From the NCBI GenBank assembly GCA_003134045.1, contig PLAH01000077.1, positions 74,868 through 120,942 on the forward strand: DNA of 46,075 bases. Direction: 5' to 3'. The notes beneath the pieces were generated by a model that did no database searches, was not told the origin of the DNA, and was given only the letters and a program-made list of their open reading frames with translations. Origin of the DNA: Gammaproteobacteria bacterium (GTDB lineage Bacteria > Pseudomonadota > Gammaproteobacteria > Steroidobacterales > Steroidobacteraceae). Positions 33,534 through 42,113 of the stretch are shown piece by piece. Numbering within the stretch: position 1 is the stretch's first letter; each line of letters begins with the position of its first letter. A program made the position numbers and the translations under genes.

Positions 33534-34775
33534 TCAAAGTCTGCGGAAAACGAGCGAACCGTTGGTCCCGCCAAAACCAAACGAATTGGACAGCGTGTAC
33601 TCGATGTGCATCGGCCGCGCGTGCTTGGGCACGTAGTCGAGGTCGCAGCCCTCGCCGGGCTGTTCCAAATTGATGGTCGGCGGCGCTGTTTGATCGCGCA
33701 GCGCCAGCACGCAGAAAATGGCCTCCGCCACACCGGCCGCGCCCAGCATGTGGCCGGTCATGGATTTGGTGGAACTCACGGCAAGCTTATCCGCAGCCGC
33801 GCCGAACGCCCGCCGGATGGCCGTGGTCTCGGCGCGATCGCCGAGTTCGGTCGAGGTGGCGTGCGCATTGAGATACTGGATCTGGTCGGGATTCAGGCTC
33901 GCATCGACCAGCGCCTTTGCCATGGCCTTGCGGGCGCCCTCGCCGTTCTCGGGCGGCGCAGTGACATGGTAGGCATCGCCGCTCATGCCGAAGCCGACGA
34001 TCTCGGCATAGATTCTGGCGCCGCGCGCCTTGGCCGATTCGTATTCCTCCAGCATCATCGCGCCGCCGCCGTCGCCCATGACGAAGCCGTCCCGATCCCT
34101 GTCCCACGGCCGACTGGCGCCCTCGGGATCGTCGTTGCGTTGCGAGAGCGCCTTCGCCTGCGAGAAGCCGCTCATGCCGGTCACACAGGTGGCCATTTCG
34201 GAGCCGCCCGCCAGCATTGCATCCACCTCGCCGTATTGAATCAAGCGCATCGCCAAACCCAACGCATGGGTGGACGTGGTGCAAGCCGTCGCCACGGCGA
34301 GATTCGGTCCGGTGATGTTGAATGCGATCGATAAATGCCCGCTCACCAGATTGATGATGCTGCCGGGGATGAAGAACGGCGATACCCGCTTCGGCGAATG
34401 AGTCTCGAGATACTTGTCGTATGTCTCCTCGATGGACTCGAGACCACCCATGCCGGAGCCCATGAGTATCCCGATGCGATCGGTATTGGCCTCGGTCACC
34501 ACCAGTCCCGAATCGCGCATGGCCTGCATGCCGGCGACCACGCCGTACTGCATGAAGGCATCCATGCGCCGCGCGTCCTTCACGCTCATGTAGGGTTCGA
34601 GGTCCAGCTGGCGAATCTCGCCGCCGAAATGGGTGGGGAACGTCTTGGTATCGACCCGGGTTACCGGGCCGATACCGCTGCGGCCGGCCATGATCGACGC
34701 CCAAGCGGAGGCTACGTCATTGCCGACCGGAGAAACGATCCCCAGACCTGTAACTACGACGCGTCGTTTGCTCAA
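33534..34775 (-). CDS. fabF: Beta-ketoacyl-ACP synthase II
   Basis: A 413-residue thiolase-fold condensing enzyme that elongates acyl-ACP with malonyl-ACP. The catalytic triad is Cys165 (AVATACTTSTHA), His305 (LNAHATSTELGD) and His342 (KSMTGHMLGAAG), with the terminal loop SNSFGFGGTNGSLVF. The length equals the family standard. It is six bases downstream of acpP, the usual acpP-fabF pairing. The N-terminus KRRVVVTGLGIVSPVG confirms the start. Confidence 0.96.
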   Translation of the reverse strand: MSKRRVVVTGLGIVSPVGNDVASAWASIMAGRSGIGPVTRVDTKTFPTHFGGEIRQLDLEPYMSVKDARRMDAFMQYGVVAGMQAMRDSGLVVTEANTDRIGILMGSGMGGLESIEETYDKYLETHSPKRVSPFFIPGSIINLVSGHLSIAFNITGPNLAVATACTTSTHALGLAMRLIQYGEVDAMLAGGSEMATCVTGMSGFSQAKALSQRNDDPEGASRPWDRDRDGFVMGDGGGAMMLEEYESAKARGARIYAEIVGFGMSGDAYHVTAPPENGEGARKAMAKALVDASLNPDQIQYLNAHATSTELGDRAETTAIRRAFGAAADKLAVSSTKSMTGHMLGAAGVAEAIFCVLALRDQTAPPTINLEQPGEGCDLDYVPKHARPMHIEYTLSNSFGFGGTNGSLVFRRL

Positions 34776-34781
34776 CGGCGA

Positions 34782-35024
34782 CTAGGCCTTGCTCTTGTGC
34801 GAATTGATGTAATCGATGGCCTGTTGAACCGTCGTGATTTTCTCGGCATCCTCATCGGGGATCTCCGTCTCGAATTCTTCTTCGAGCGCCATCACCAGCT
34901 CAACCGTATCCAGCGAGTCTGCGCCGAGATCGTCGACGAACGAGGCGTCATTGGTGACTTCTTCTTCTTTTACGCCCAACTGTTCGGCGACGATCTTCTT
35001 AACTTGCTGCTCAACAGTACTCAT
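34782..35024 (-). CDS. acpP: Acyl carrier protein
   Basis: An 80-residue acidic carrier protein that holds growing acyl chains on a phosphopantetheine arm. The attachment Ser37 lies in the canonical [20 protein letters not shown], and the helices II and III are acidic and standard. AAGGA eight bases before the ATG gives a good ribosome binding site. It lies 142 bases after fabG, a gap that holds a hairpin and a possible promoter, consistent with the high and separate expression acpP usually needs. Confidence 0.97.
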   Translation of the reverse strand: MSTVEQQVKKIVAEQLGVKEEEVTNDASFVDDLGADSLDTVELVMALEEEFETEIPDEDAEKITTVQQAIDYINSHKSKA

Positions 35025-35133
35025 CGTTAGGGTCCTTTCGGGATTGCTATATCAGTTGCACCGGTATCGGCAGGGCGCGTATTTTATGTGAACGCAACGA
35101 CGGCGGCTACCCGCAACACACAATTGGTTGGAA

Positions 35134-35151
35134 AAGGCCGGCTAGTGCCTT
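35134..35151 (-). terminator. Weak hairpin with T-tract between fabG and acpP
   Basis: On the minus strand AAGGC (35151-35147) and GCCTT (35138-35134) form a five-base stem with an eight-base loop, followed by TT. It could partly end fabD-fabG transcripts before acpP. A -10-like TAAAAT (35086-35081) lies downstream and might start a separate acpP transcript. Confidence 0.28.
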
Positions 35152-35166
35152 GACAAACGGTGCGAT

Positions 35167-35901
35167 TTACGCCATGAGCATGCCGCCGTTCACATGCAAG
35201 GTCTCGCCGGTAATGTAGGACGCGTCGGGCGAGGCCAGAAACGCCACCGCCGCCGCGATATCCGCCGGCTGGCCCAGCCTGCTCAAGGGGATCTGCGCGT
35301 TCAGGGCCGCTTTCTGGGCGTCGCTGAGCGAGCGCGTCATGTCGGTGTCGATGAATCCCGGTGCGATGACGTTGACGGTGATGTTGCGCGACCCCACCTC
35401 GCGGGCAAGCGATTTGCTGAAGCCGATCATGCCCGCCTTGGCGGCGGCATAGTTCGCCTGGCCGGGATTGCCGGTGAGCCCGACGATGGACGCGATGCTG
35501 ATGATGCGGCCCTTGCGGGCTTTCATCATGCCGCGCAGCACCGCCTTCGACAGACGGAACACCGACGCCAGATTGGTCTGCATCACCGCCTCCCAATCGT
35601 CCTCCTTCATCCGCAGCAGCAAGGTGTCGCGGGTGATTCCGGCGTTGTTGCACAAAATTCCGACCGCTCCGTCCGTGGCATCGATGTCCGCGAGCAGCGC
35701 ATCGACGGACTGCTGGCTGGTCACGTCGAGAACAGCGCCGCGCCCACCCCTGTCCCCGAGGCTCTCGGTGATGCGAGCCGCGCCCGCCGGGGTGGTCGCC
35801 GTGCCGATGACGCGGGCGCCGTCGGCGGCCAGGCGCGCCGCGATCGCCGCGCCGATGCCGCGCGATGCGCCCGTGACCAATGCGACTTCTCCGTTCAGCA
35901 T
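35167..35901 (-). CDS. fabG: 3-oxoacyl-ACP reductase
   Basis: A 244-residue NADPH-dependent SDR that reduces 3-oxoacyl-ACP in fatty acid elongation. The nucleotide motif is TGASRGIG (10-17), NNAG lies at about 85-88, and the catalytic residues are Ser138, Tyr151 and Lys155 (NYAAAKAG). The C-terminus ITGETLHVNGGMLMA is typical of FabG. I chose the ATG at 35901, which overlaps the fabD stop by seven bases; the open frame continues upstream only inside fabD. Confidence 0.96.
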   Translation of the reverse strand: MLNGEVALVTGASRGIGAAIAARLAADGARVIGTATTPAGAARITESLGDRGGRGAVLDVTSQQSVDALLADIDATDGAVGILCNNAGITRDTLLLRMKEDDWEAVMQTNLASVFRLSKAVLRGMMKARKGRIISIASIVGLTGNPGQANYAAAKAGMIGFSKSLAREVGSRNITVNVIAPGFIDTDMTRSLSDAQKAALNAQIPLSRLGQPADIAAAVAFLASPDASYITGETLHVNGGMLMA

Positions 35902-36827
35902 GACAGTGCCTCCTCCAGCGACTTCGGATCCTCGAGCGCCAGCATTTTCAGATCGCGATTCTTGTCGACCCGGCGATTCAATCCGGTGAGCACCTTGCCG
36001 GGACCGCATTCGACGATGCAGGTGGCGCCGGCGGCAATCATGGTGCGCACCGTCGCCGCCCAGTAGACCGGCGTATGCAGCTGCTTGACCAACGCCGCGC
36101 GGATTTCATCGGGCCGAGTATGAATTTTCACATCGACGCCGTAGACCACGACGTCCGCGGCGGGCGCGACCGCGGCGTCCGCGAGACGCCCGCGCAGTTT
36201 CTCGGCCGCGGGCAGCATCAGTGAGCTGTGCGCCGGCACGCTCACCGGCAGCGGCAGCACGCGCCGCGCGCCCTTCGCGTGCAACGCGTCGATGGCGAGC
36301 GCCACGCCGGCGCTGCTGCCGGCAATCACCACTTGTCCCGGCGCGTTGAAATTGACGGCCTCGACCACGCCCCCCTCCGCCACCTCGGCGCACGCAGCCT
36401 CGACGTCGGCATCTTCCAGGCCCAAGATGGCGGCCATCGCACCCTCGCCCTGCGGCACCGCCGATTGCATGGCCGCGGCGCGAAAGCGCACCACATCGAC
36501 CGCGGTCTTGAAGTCGAGGCAACCCGCCGCGACCAGGGCGGTGAACTCGCCCAAACTGTGCCCCGCCATCATCCGCGGGATGGCGCCGCCCCGTTCGCGC
36601 CACAGCCGGTAGGTCGCGACCCCCGCGGTCAACATGGCGGGCTGGGTGCACTCGGTGGCATTGAGCGCGTCGGCGGGGCCTTCCTGGCAACGCTGCCACA
36701 GATCGTAGCCGAGCACCGCCGAGGCCTCGGCGAAGGTCGACTGGATCACCGGAGACAGGGTTGCCAAGCTGCTCAGCATGCCGATGCTTTGCGAACCCTG
36801 GCCGGGGAAAACGAATGCAAGTGACAC
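35895..36827 (-). CDS. fabD: Malonyl-CoA:ACP transacylase
   Basis: A 310-residue transacylase that loads malonyl groups onto ACP. It starts with SLAFVFPGQGSQSIGML, the usual N-terminus, and has the nucleophile Ser91 in MAGHSLGEFTALVAAG and the QPAMLTAG substrate strand. Length is standard. In many relatives fabH and plsX lie immediately upstream; here a rhombosortase gene does, only 10 bases away. Confidence 0.95.
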   Translation of the reverse strand: MSLAFVFPGQGSQSIGMLSSLATLSPVIQSTFAEASAVLGYDLWQRCQEGPADALNATECTQPAMLTAGVATYRLWRERGGAIPRMMAGHSLGEFTALVAAGCLDFKTAVDVVRFRAAAMQSAVPQGEGAMAAILGLEDADVEAACAEVAEGGVVEAVNFNAPGQVVIAGSSAGVALAIDALHAKGARRVLPLPVSVPAHSSLMLPAAEKLRGRLADAAVAPAADVVVYGVDVKIHTRPDEIRAALVKQLHTPVYWAATVRTMIAAGATCIVECGPGKVLTGLNRRVDKNRDLKMLALEDPKSLEEALSC

Positions 36828-36837
36828 GGTGCGGCCC

Positions 36838-37455
36838 CTAGGCGTTGAAACGGTGCCGAATTATAGCGATCCGGCCGCCGAGTGCAGCCCCTACGGCAAA
36901 ACCGCACAACGCCCCGTATAAATGAGCATCGACCACCACCAGCGGCTGCTCGTGACCGCCCCATTGCTCGTAGGCGAGCTTGACGGCCAAACCGATGAGC
37001 AATATCCACCGATCCCAGGCGCGTTCGATCAGATGCTTGGCCGTACCTGCGGCGAGGACGGAATGCAGCACGCCGGAGGCGCCCACATACCAACCGACTC
37101 GCGGACTGAGCCACCACAGTCCGGAACTGATGGCGAGCGCGCCGGAGAGCACGATCACACACCAGTCGACCGCGTCGAAGTCGTCCGCGAACAACGACCA
37201 CATCAGCACCAGACCCAGCTCGTTCAGAATCAAATGGTGCGCGTCCAGATGCACGATGTGGGCCGTAAGCAACCGCCACCAGCCGCCCGCGGCAATCGCG
37301 CCGCGATCGTAGCGCAGGAGATCCCCGACACTGTCGCCAAGACCCAACACCAGATCCAGCCCCAACACGATGAGCAGCAGCCAAACCCAGCGGCCGCGAT
37401 CCCATTGGAGAGCGGCAGCCACGTGTGCCAATCGATTTGCGCCGTTACGAGGCAT
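36838..37455 (-). CDS. rrtA: Rhombosortase (rhomboid-family intramembrane protease)
   Basis: A 205-residue multi-spanning membrane protease of the rhomboid superfamily. Visible hallmarks are the H-x2-H-x3-HH-x3-N segment in AHIVHLDAHHLILNELGLVL (65-84), the nucleophile Ser127 in YVGASGVLHS and the general base His178 in VVDAHLYGALCGFAVG. About six membrane segments are predicted. These features and the short length match rhombosortase rather than GlpG. Rhombosortases cut the C-terminal GlyGly-CTERM tag of proteins secreted by type II secretion, and the gsp operon starts 47 bases away on the other strand. It is the first gene before fabD. Confidence 0.82.
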   Translation of the reverse strand: MPRNGANRLAHVAAALQWDRGRWVWLLLIVLGLDLVLGLGDSVGDLLRYDRGAIAAGGWWRLLTAHIVHLDAHHLILNELGLVLMWSLFADDFDAVDWCVIVLSGALAISSGLWWLSPRVGWYVGASGVLHSVLAAGTAKHLIERAWDRWILLIGLAVKLAYEQWGGHEQPLVVVDAHLYGALCGFAVGAALGGRIAIIRHRFNA

Positions 37456-37471
37456 CGATGCCGCCTATTTT

Positions 37472-37479
37472 GGTATCAT
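37472..37479 (+). promoter_or_regulatory. Extended -10 element before gspG
   Basis: TGG-less strict form: TGGTATCAT (37471-37479) gives TATCAT with an extended TG two bases upstream. The predicted start near 37486 leaves about 16 bases before the gspG ATG. No good -35 is seen. GAGGTC lies just before the start codon. Confidence 0.3.
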
Positions 37480-37501
37480 TCAAGGAATTTTCGAGGTCAA
37501 C

Positions 37502-37936
37502 ATGCGCAATGCTCAACGCGGATTCACTCTGATCGAAATCATGGTCGTGGTCGTCATTCTCGCAGTGCTCGGCGCTCTCGTGGTGCCGAAAATCCTGGAG
37601 AACGTCGACAAGGCCCGCGTCACGCGCGCGCAGAGCGATATCAGGGCCATTCAAACGGCACTTGATCTGTACCGGCTGGATAACTTCAAGTATCCGACCA
37701 CTGAACAGGGTTTGCAGGCATTGGTCAAGCAGCCCGCCGATCCGACCATCACCAACTATCGGTCCGGAGGCTACCTGCCCTCCCTGCCGAAGGATCCCTG
37801 GAACAACCCGTATCAATATGTCAGCCCCGGAGCCGACGGGCGCGACTACGACATCCTGACCTTCGGGCGCGACGGCAAGGCCGGCGGCGAGGGCTACGAC
37901 GCCGACATCAGCACGACGACGCTCGATCAACGATAA
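37502..37936 (+). CDS. gspG: Type II secretion major pseudopilin GspG
   Basis: A 144-residue pseudopilin, the main subunit of the type II secretion pseudopilus. The prepilin peptidase site is QRG/FTLIEIMVVVVILAVLG, with Glu5 of the mature chain. The globular part has the GspG signature YPTTEQGLQALV, GGYLPSLPKDPWNNPYQYVS and DYDILTFGRDGKAGGEGYDADI, the calcium-binding loop. I chose the ATG at 37502, which gives a normal six-residue leader. It is first of eight gsp genes and divergent from the rhombosortase gene. Confidence 0.96.
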   Translation: MRNAQRGFTLIEIMVVVVILAVLGALVVPKILENVDKARVTRAQSDIRAIQTALDLYRLDNFKYPTTEQGLQALVKQPADPTITNYRSGGYLPSLPKDPWNNPYQYVSPGADGRDYDILTFGRDGKAGGEGYDADISTTTLDQR

Positions 37937-37961
37937 CGCTCGCGCTTGCGGGCGCGGCAGC

Positions 37962-38501
37962 ATGCGCAGCAAAGGCTTCACGCTCGTCGAAATCCTGGTG
38001 GTCGTGGTGATCATGGCCGTCGTGATTTCGCTCGCCGTGCTGTCGATCGGCGTGACCGGCCACGATGCACAGCTCGACGAAGAGACGCGGCGCATCGAAG
38101 GACTGGTCGGTCTGCTGCACGAGCGCGCGCTGCTCGAGGGCCGCGATTTCGGCATGCGAATCGAACCCACGGCGTATGAATTCGTGGCGTACGATGCGCT
38201 GCGCGACCGCTGGTCGCCCATGGATCAAGAGCACGAGTTCCGGCACCGCAAACTGCCCAAGGGCGTGAGCTTTCAGCTGCAGCTCGATTCGCAGATCGTC
38301 GTGCTCAAAGCCGTCGACCGAAATCTCGTGAGCAGCGCGACTCCGCCGACGCCGCAAGTGGCGATTGCCGCGAGCGGCGAAGGCACGCCGTTTCGTCTCA
38401 CGCTCGAGCGCGAGGAGACCAAGGCGAGCGCCTCGGTCGACGGCGACGCGCTCGGCAGAATCTCGCACGAAGATTCGGATCATCCGGCAAAGCGCACATG
38501 A
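37962..38501 (+). CDS. gspH: Type II secretion minor pseudopilin GspH
   Basis: A 179-residue pseudopilin. The N-terminal peptidase site is SKG/FTLVEILVVVVIMAVV, with Glu5. The domain continues with DEETRRIEGLVGLLHERALL and GRDFGMRIEPTAYEF, a typical GspH pattern. The C-terminus is charged and of usual length. The gap to gspG is 25 bases, and the stop overlaps the gspI ATG. Confidence 0.93.
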   Translation: MRSKGFTLVEILVVVVIMAVVISLAVLSIGVTGHDAQLDEETRRIEGLVGLLHERALLEGRDFGMRIEPTAYEFVAYDALRDRWSPMDQEHEFRHRKLPKGVSFQLQLDSQIVVLKAVDRNLVSSATPPTPQVAIAASGEGTPFRLTLEREETKASASVDGDALGRISHEDSDHPAKRT

Positions 38502-39046
38502 GAGCGAACAACGCGCGCGGCTTTACGCTGGTGGAAGTGATGGTCGCGCTCATGATCGTCGCGATGGGGCTTGCCGCGCTGATGATCGCGGTGAGCGGCG
38601 CCGCCCGCACCAGCGCCTATCTGCGCGATAAGACCCTGGCGCAATGGATCGCCATGAATCGCCTGACCGAAGTGCGCTTGAACAGCAACAACAAGTTCGC
38701 GCAGAACACCGATACCGCGGAAGTGGATTTTGCCGGACGAAAGTGGCATTACGACACCAAGTATTTCGGCACCAGCATCGTCACCATGAAACGTGTGGTG
38801 GTGCGCGTCTATGCCGGCGACGCCAAGACCAAGGGCAACCCCTTGGCGGAGTCCACCAGTTTTCTCGGCAGCGGCGTGGCCACGTTCGGCAGCTCCAACG
38901 CCCAGTGGGTGAGCGGCGCGACGCCGCCCACCGGCGTTCCCCCCGCAGGCGCCGCCGGCACCGGGAACACCGCCGGTTCACCCTTGGCCTCGCCGCCGGC
39001 TACCACCACGCCCGCCGTCACGCCCACGCCGAACACCTCGCAATGA
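38498..39046 (+). CDS. gspI: Type II secretion minor pseudopilin GspI with long Pro/Thr-rich tail
   Basis: A 182-residue minor pseudopilin that initiates the pseudopilus tip with GspJ and GspK. The cleavage site is ARG/FTLVEVMVALMIVAMGL, followed by the conserved YLRDKTLAQWIAMNRLTEVR. Usual GspI proteins have about 120-130 residues. Here about 60 extra residues follow the beta-sheet, mainly Pro, Thr, Ala and Gly (GVPPAGAAGTGNTAGSPLAS and more), looking disordered. Overlaps gspH and gspJ by four bases. Confidence 0.92.
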   Translation: MRANNARGFTLVEVMVALMIVAMGLAALMIAVSGAARTSAYLRDKTLAQWIAMNRLTEVRLNSNNKFAQNTDTAEVDFAGRKWHYDTKYFGTSIVTMKRVVVRVYAGDAKTKGNPLAESTSFLGSGVATFGSSNAQWVSGATPPTGVPPAGAAGTGNTAGSPLASPPATTTPAVTPTPNTSQ

Positions 39047-39795
39047 CTCGCCTCCCCTCACGCAGCGCGCGTGGCTTCACGCTCATCGAAATGCTGGTGG
39101 CGCTCCTGATCTTAGGCGTCCTGTCGGCACTGGGCTACGGCACGTACCGCGCCGCCCGCATCTCCGCCGAACGCACCGAGGAATCGCTCAAACGCTCGCG
39201 CGAGATCGAATTCGGCATGCGCGTGCTGGTGATGGACTTCGCGCAGATGGCGCCGCGCCCCGTCCGGGATCCCTTGGGCCAACAACGCCTGCCGGCGCTG
39301 CACGGCAGCGCGGGCAACGGCACCAGCGCCGGCACCTCGGCGTCCGGGACCGGCTCCTCGGCCCTTGGCGCGAACTCGAGCATGCACTTCGATTCGGGCC
39401 CGGGTTTCCAGTCGACGTTCAGCGGTTCGAGTTCGAGTACGACCAGCCTGCCGCTGGCCGAGTTCACGCGCGGCGGCTGGTCGAACACCGCCGGCCAGCA
39501 GCGCAGCACGCTGCAGCGTGTTGCCTATGCCTTGGTCGACGGTACCATCAAGCGCAGCTATCAAACCGCGCTCGACACTGTGCAGGGCAATCAACCCATC
39601 GTGCAGGATCTGCTCACCGGCGTGAAGACCATTCAGTTTCGCTACATGGATGAAAATCAGACGTACCAGAATCAATGGCCGCCGCCGAATCTGCCGCAGC
39701 CGGACAGTCTCGTGACCCGCCCGGTCGCCGTCGAGATCACCATCGAGTTCAAGGACTGGGGCCGCATCCGCCGCCTGGTCGAGGTGGCCGGATGA
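39043..39795 (+). CDS. gspJ: Type II secretion minor pseudopilin GspJ
   Basis: A 250-residue pseudopilin. The processing site is ARG/FTLIEMLVALLILGVLS, then the GspJ pattern ESLKRSREIEFGMRVLVMDF with RPVRDPLGQ, and near the end FRYMDENQTYQNQWPP and PVAVEITIEFKDWGRIRRLV. A Gly/Ser/Thr-rich low-complexity stretch of about 25 residues (near residues 88-112) interrupts the globular domain. I chose the ATG at 39043, overlapping the gspI stop; the longer frame upstream is antiphase to gspI. Confidence 0.92.
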   Translation: MTRLPSRSARGFTLIEMLVALLILGVLSALGYGTYRAARISAERTEESLKRSREIEFGMRVLVMDFAQMAPRPVRDPLGQQRLPALHGSAGNGTSAGTSASGTGSSALGANSSMHFDSGPGFQSTFSGSSSSTTSLPLAEFTRGGWSNTAGQQRSTLQRVAYALVDGTIKRSYQTALDTVQGNQPIVQDLLTGVKTIQFRYMDENQTYQNQWPPPNLPQPDSLVTRPVAVEITIEFKDWGRIRRLVEVAG

Positions 39796-40823
39796 GAACC
39801 CCGCCGCCCAGCCGCCGGCAGCAGCGCGGCGTCGCCCTCATCATCGCCCTCGTCCTGGTGGCGCTCGCCACCATTCTTGCGACCAAGCTGAGCTTCGACG
39901 GCTGGCTGGAACAGCGGCGCACCACGGCCGTGATTGCCGCCGAGCAGGCGGTGCATTTCGGGTACGGCGCCGAAGCCCTGGCGGCCGATGTCCTCGGCCA
40001 GACTGCGCAAAGCGGCACCAGCACCACGGCGCAAGTCACCCTCGCACAGCCCTGGGCGCAAGCCACGCAACCCCTGCCGCTCACCCCCGAGAACGACGCC
40101 GAGGGCGAACCCATCGGCACCCTGCAGGCCGGCCTCGAGGACATGATGGGCCGTTTCAATCTCAACAATCTGGCCGTGGTCACAACCGACAACGGCGGCG
40201 GCGCCAACCCTGCCAACGCCAACGCGCAACCCATACCCGATCCAAAACCCTTCGAGCAGTTCCAGCGGCTGCTGGTGTTGGCGGGGCTCGACGCCAAATG
40301 GGCCGGCATGGCGCGCGACTGGATCGATGCCAACGACGTGCCCGGCACTCCCGACGGCGCCGAGGACCAGGTCTACACCTCGCAGACGCCGCCCTATCGC
40401 ACCGGCAACTGGCCCATGACCAGTCCCACCGAGCTCATGAACCTGCCGGGGTTCACGGCCGATATGTATCGCAAGATCGCACCCTACGTGACGGCGCTGC
40501 CCGTGCCCACGCCCATCAACACCTGTACGGCCCCGGCGCTGGTACTCGAAAGCCTCTGGGAAGGCGGCAACGGCGAATATACGCCGGAACTGCTGGCAAG
40601 CAGCCGCAAGACCGGCTGTTTCCCGGACAACAAAACCTTGGTGAACACCATGGGCGGCGCCGCAGTTGCCGCCAAAGCACCCCCAATCAAGGAAACTTCG
40701 ACGTACTTCCGCTTGACCACCCGGGTTACGCTTGGCACTACCGAGTTCACCTTGTACAGTCTTTTGAACGTGGGGAACGGCGGGAAAGTGACGCCACTGC
40801 TGCGCACATTCGGAACCCTTTAA
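39792..40823 (+). CDS. gspK: Type II secretion minor pseudopilin GspK
   Basis: A 343-residue large minor pseudopilin, the tip of the pseudopilus. The peptidase site is QRG/VALIIALVLVALATILAT; it lacks Glu5, as is normal for GspK. The large helical domain holds EDMMGRFNLNNLA, ARDWIDANDVPGTPDGAEDQ and MNLPGFTADMYRKIAPYVTA. Length is standard. The start is at the ATGA junction with gspJ, and gspL follows after six bases. Confidence 0.94.
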   Translation: MRTPPPSRRQQRGVALIIALVLVALATILATKLSFDGWLEQRRTTAVIAAEQAVHFGYGAEALAADVLGQTAQSGTSTTAQVTLAQPWAQATQPLPLTPENDAEGEPIGTLQAGLEDMMGRFNLNNLAVVTTDNGGGANPANANAQPIPDPKPFEQFQRLLVLAGLDAKWAGMARDWIDANDVPGTPDGAEDQVYTSQTPPYRTGNWPMTSPTELMNLPGFTADMYRKIAPYVTALPVPTPINTCTAPALVLESLWEGGNGEYTPELLASSRKTGCFPDNKTLVNTMGGAAVAAKAPPIKETSTYFRLTTRVTLGTTEFTLYSLLNVGNGGKVTPLLRTFGTL

Positions 40824-40829
40824 TAAAAT

Positions 40830-42113
40830 ATGCCGCAAACACTACTTTTACGTCTTCCGGCCGTGCGCTCCGAAGACACCGAGTGGCTGACCATCGATGA
40901 GGCCGGCGAACCTGCGACGGCGCGGCAGCGCGGGCCCTTGAGTCTCGCCGCCGCGGTCGGCCGCTCGGCGAAGGTCGTCGTGCTGGCACCGGCCACGCAA
41001 ATTCTTCTGGCGGAGCCCGAATTGCCCCCCGGCAGCGGCGTCAAGCTCGCGCGCGCGGTGCCCTTCGCCCTCGAGGAGCAACTGACCGAAGACATCGATC
41101 AATTGGTGTTCGCGTTGGGCAAGCGCCGGCCCGCCGGCGGCACGCCGGTCGCGGTGGTATCGCGCAGCGTGCTCGACCAATGGGTGGCTGACCTCAACGC
41201 GGCCGGCATCGAGCCTGCGGCGATCTACCCCGACATGTCGCTGCTGCCGCAGAATCCGGGTCAGACCGTGCTCTGGTTCGAGAATGGGCGCCTGGCCGTG
41301 CGGCGGCCGGGCATGCTGCCCTTCGCCGTCGAACTCACCCCCGTCACCGAGGCGCTGATCGTCGCGGGCGTGATCGCCGATCCGCTCGCCGGCAATGCGC
41401 TCGCCGCGGAACTGGAACCCCGGCCGTTGGAGAACGTCATTCTGTATGCGACCCGCGAGGACTGGTCGCAGGTGCAAAGCGAGATCGAAGGGCTGATGGA
41501 TCACTTTGCGGCGCTCAAGATCCAGCTGCTGCCCGACGGCCCCCTGCCCTGGCTGGCCCGGGATCTGGCGGCCACGGACGCCGTCAACTTGCTGCAGGGC
41601 GACTATGCGAAGAACACCGGCTATGGCGTGCGCTTCGAACGCTGGCGCACCGCGGCGGCCCTGGCGGCGTGCTTGTTGGTGATCCACGTGGCCGCGCAAG
41701 CCTACACGCTGCATCGAGCCAAGCGCGACACCGCTCTCCTCGACACGGAGATCGCCGATGTGTTTGCCGCCGTCATGCCGGCTGAACCCCTGCGGGATGC
41801 ACGGCGCCAGATGCAGTCGCGCCTCGACCGCATCCGGCACGCAGGCCCCGGACCGCAGCATTTTCTGCGCACCCTGCAGACCTTGAGCGGCGCGATCGCG
41901 GAGGCGCCGGCAACCACCATCGACGCATTGAGCTATCGCGACGAGTCGCTCGACATGAAAGTGACCGCACCCAGCCTCGCCGCGCTCTCGCAACTGTCGC
42001 AGTCGGTGGGCAAGCAGGGTCTGACCGCCGAGATTCAATCCTCGACGCCGATGGGATCGGGTGTCGAAGCGCATATGCAAGTGCGGGCACAAGGCTCGAA
42101 GGCGCACCCATGA
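40830..42113 (+). CDS. gspL: Type II secretion inner-membrane protein GspL
   Basis: A 427-residue bitopic protein that links the ATPase GspE to the pseudopilus platform. The N-terminal cytoplasmic actin-like domain (about 1-260) has ARAVPFALEEQLTEDIDQLV, a GspL signature. One transmembrane helix (about 279-297; AAALAACLLVIHVAAQAYT) leads to a periplasmic ferredoxin-like domain (SYRDESLDMKVTAPSLAALS). It overlaps gspM by four bases. Its ATPase partner GspE is not encoded in this window. Confidence 0.92.
   Translation: MPQTLLLRLPAVRSEDTEWLTIDEAGEPATARQRGPLSLAAAVGRSAKVVVLAPATQILLAEPELPPGSGVKLARAVPFALEEQLTEDIDQLVFALGKRRPAGGTPVAVVSRSVLDQWVADLNAAGIEPAAIYPDMSLLPQNPGQTVLWFENGRLAVRRPGMLPFAVELTPVTEALIVAGVIADPLAGNALAAELEPRPLENVILYATREDWSQVQSEIEGLMDHFAALKIQLLPDGPLPWLARDLAATDAVNLLQGDYAKNTGYGVRFERWRTAAALAACLLVIHVAAQAYTLHRAKRDTALLDTEIADVFAAVMPAEPLRDARRQMQSRLDRIRHAGPGPQHFLRTLQTLSGAIAEAPATTIDALSYRDESLDMKVTAPSLAALSQLSQSVGKQGLTAEIQSSTPMGSGVEAHMQVRAQGSKAHP

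Noticed and set aside
39388..39460. Gly/Ser-rich DNA in gspJ as a tandem repeat array
   Set aside because: The codons vary and no exact repeat unit is seen; it is protein low complexity rather than a DNA repeat.
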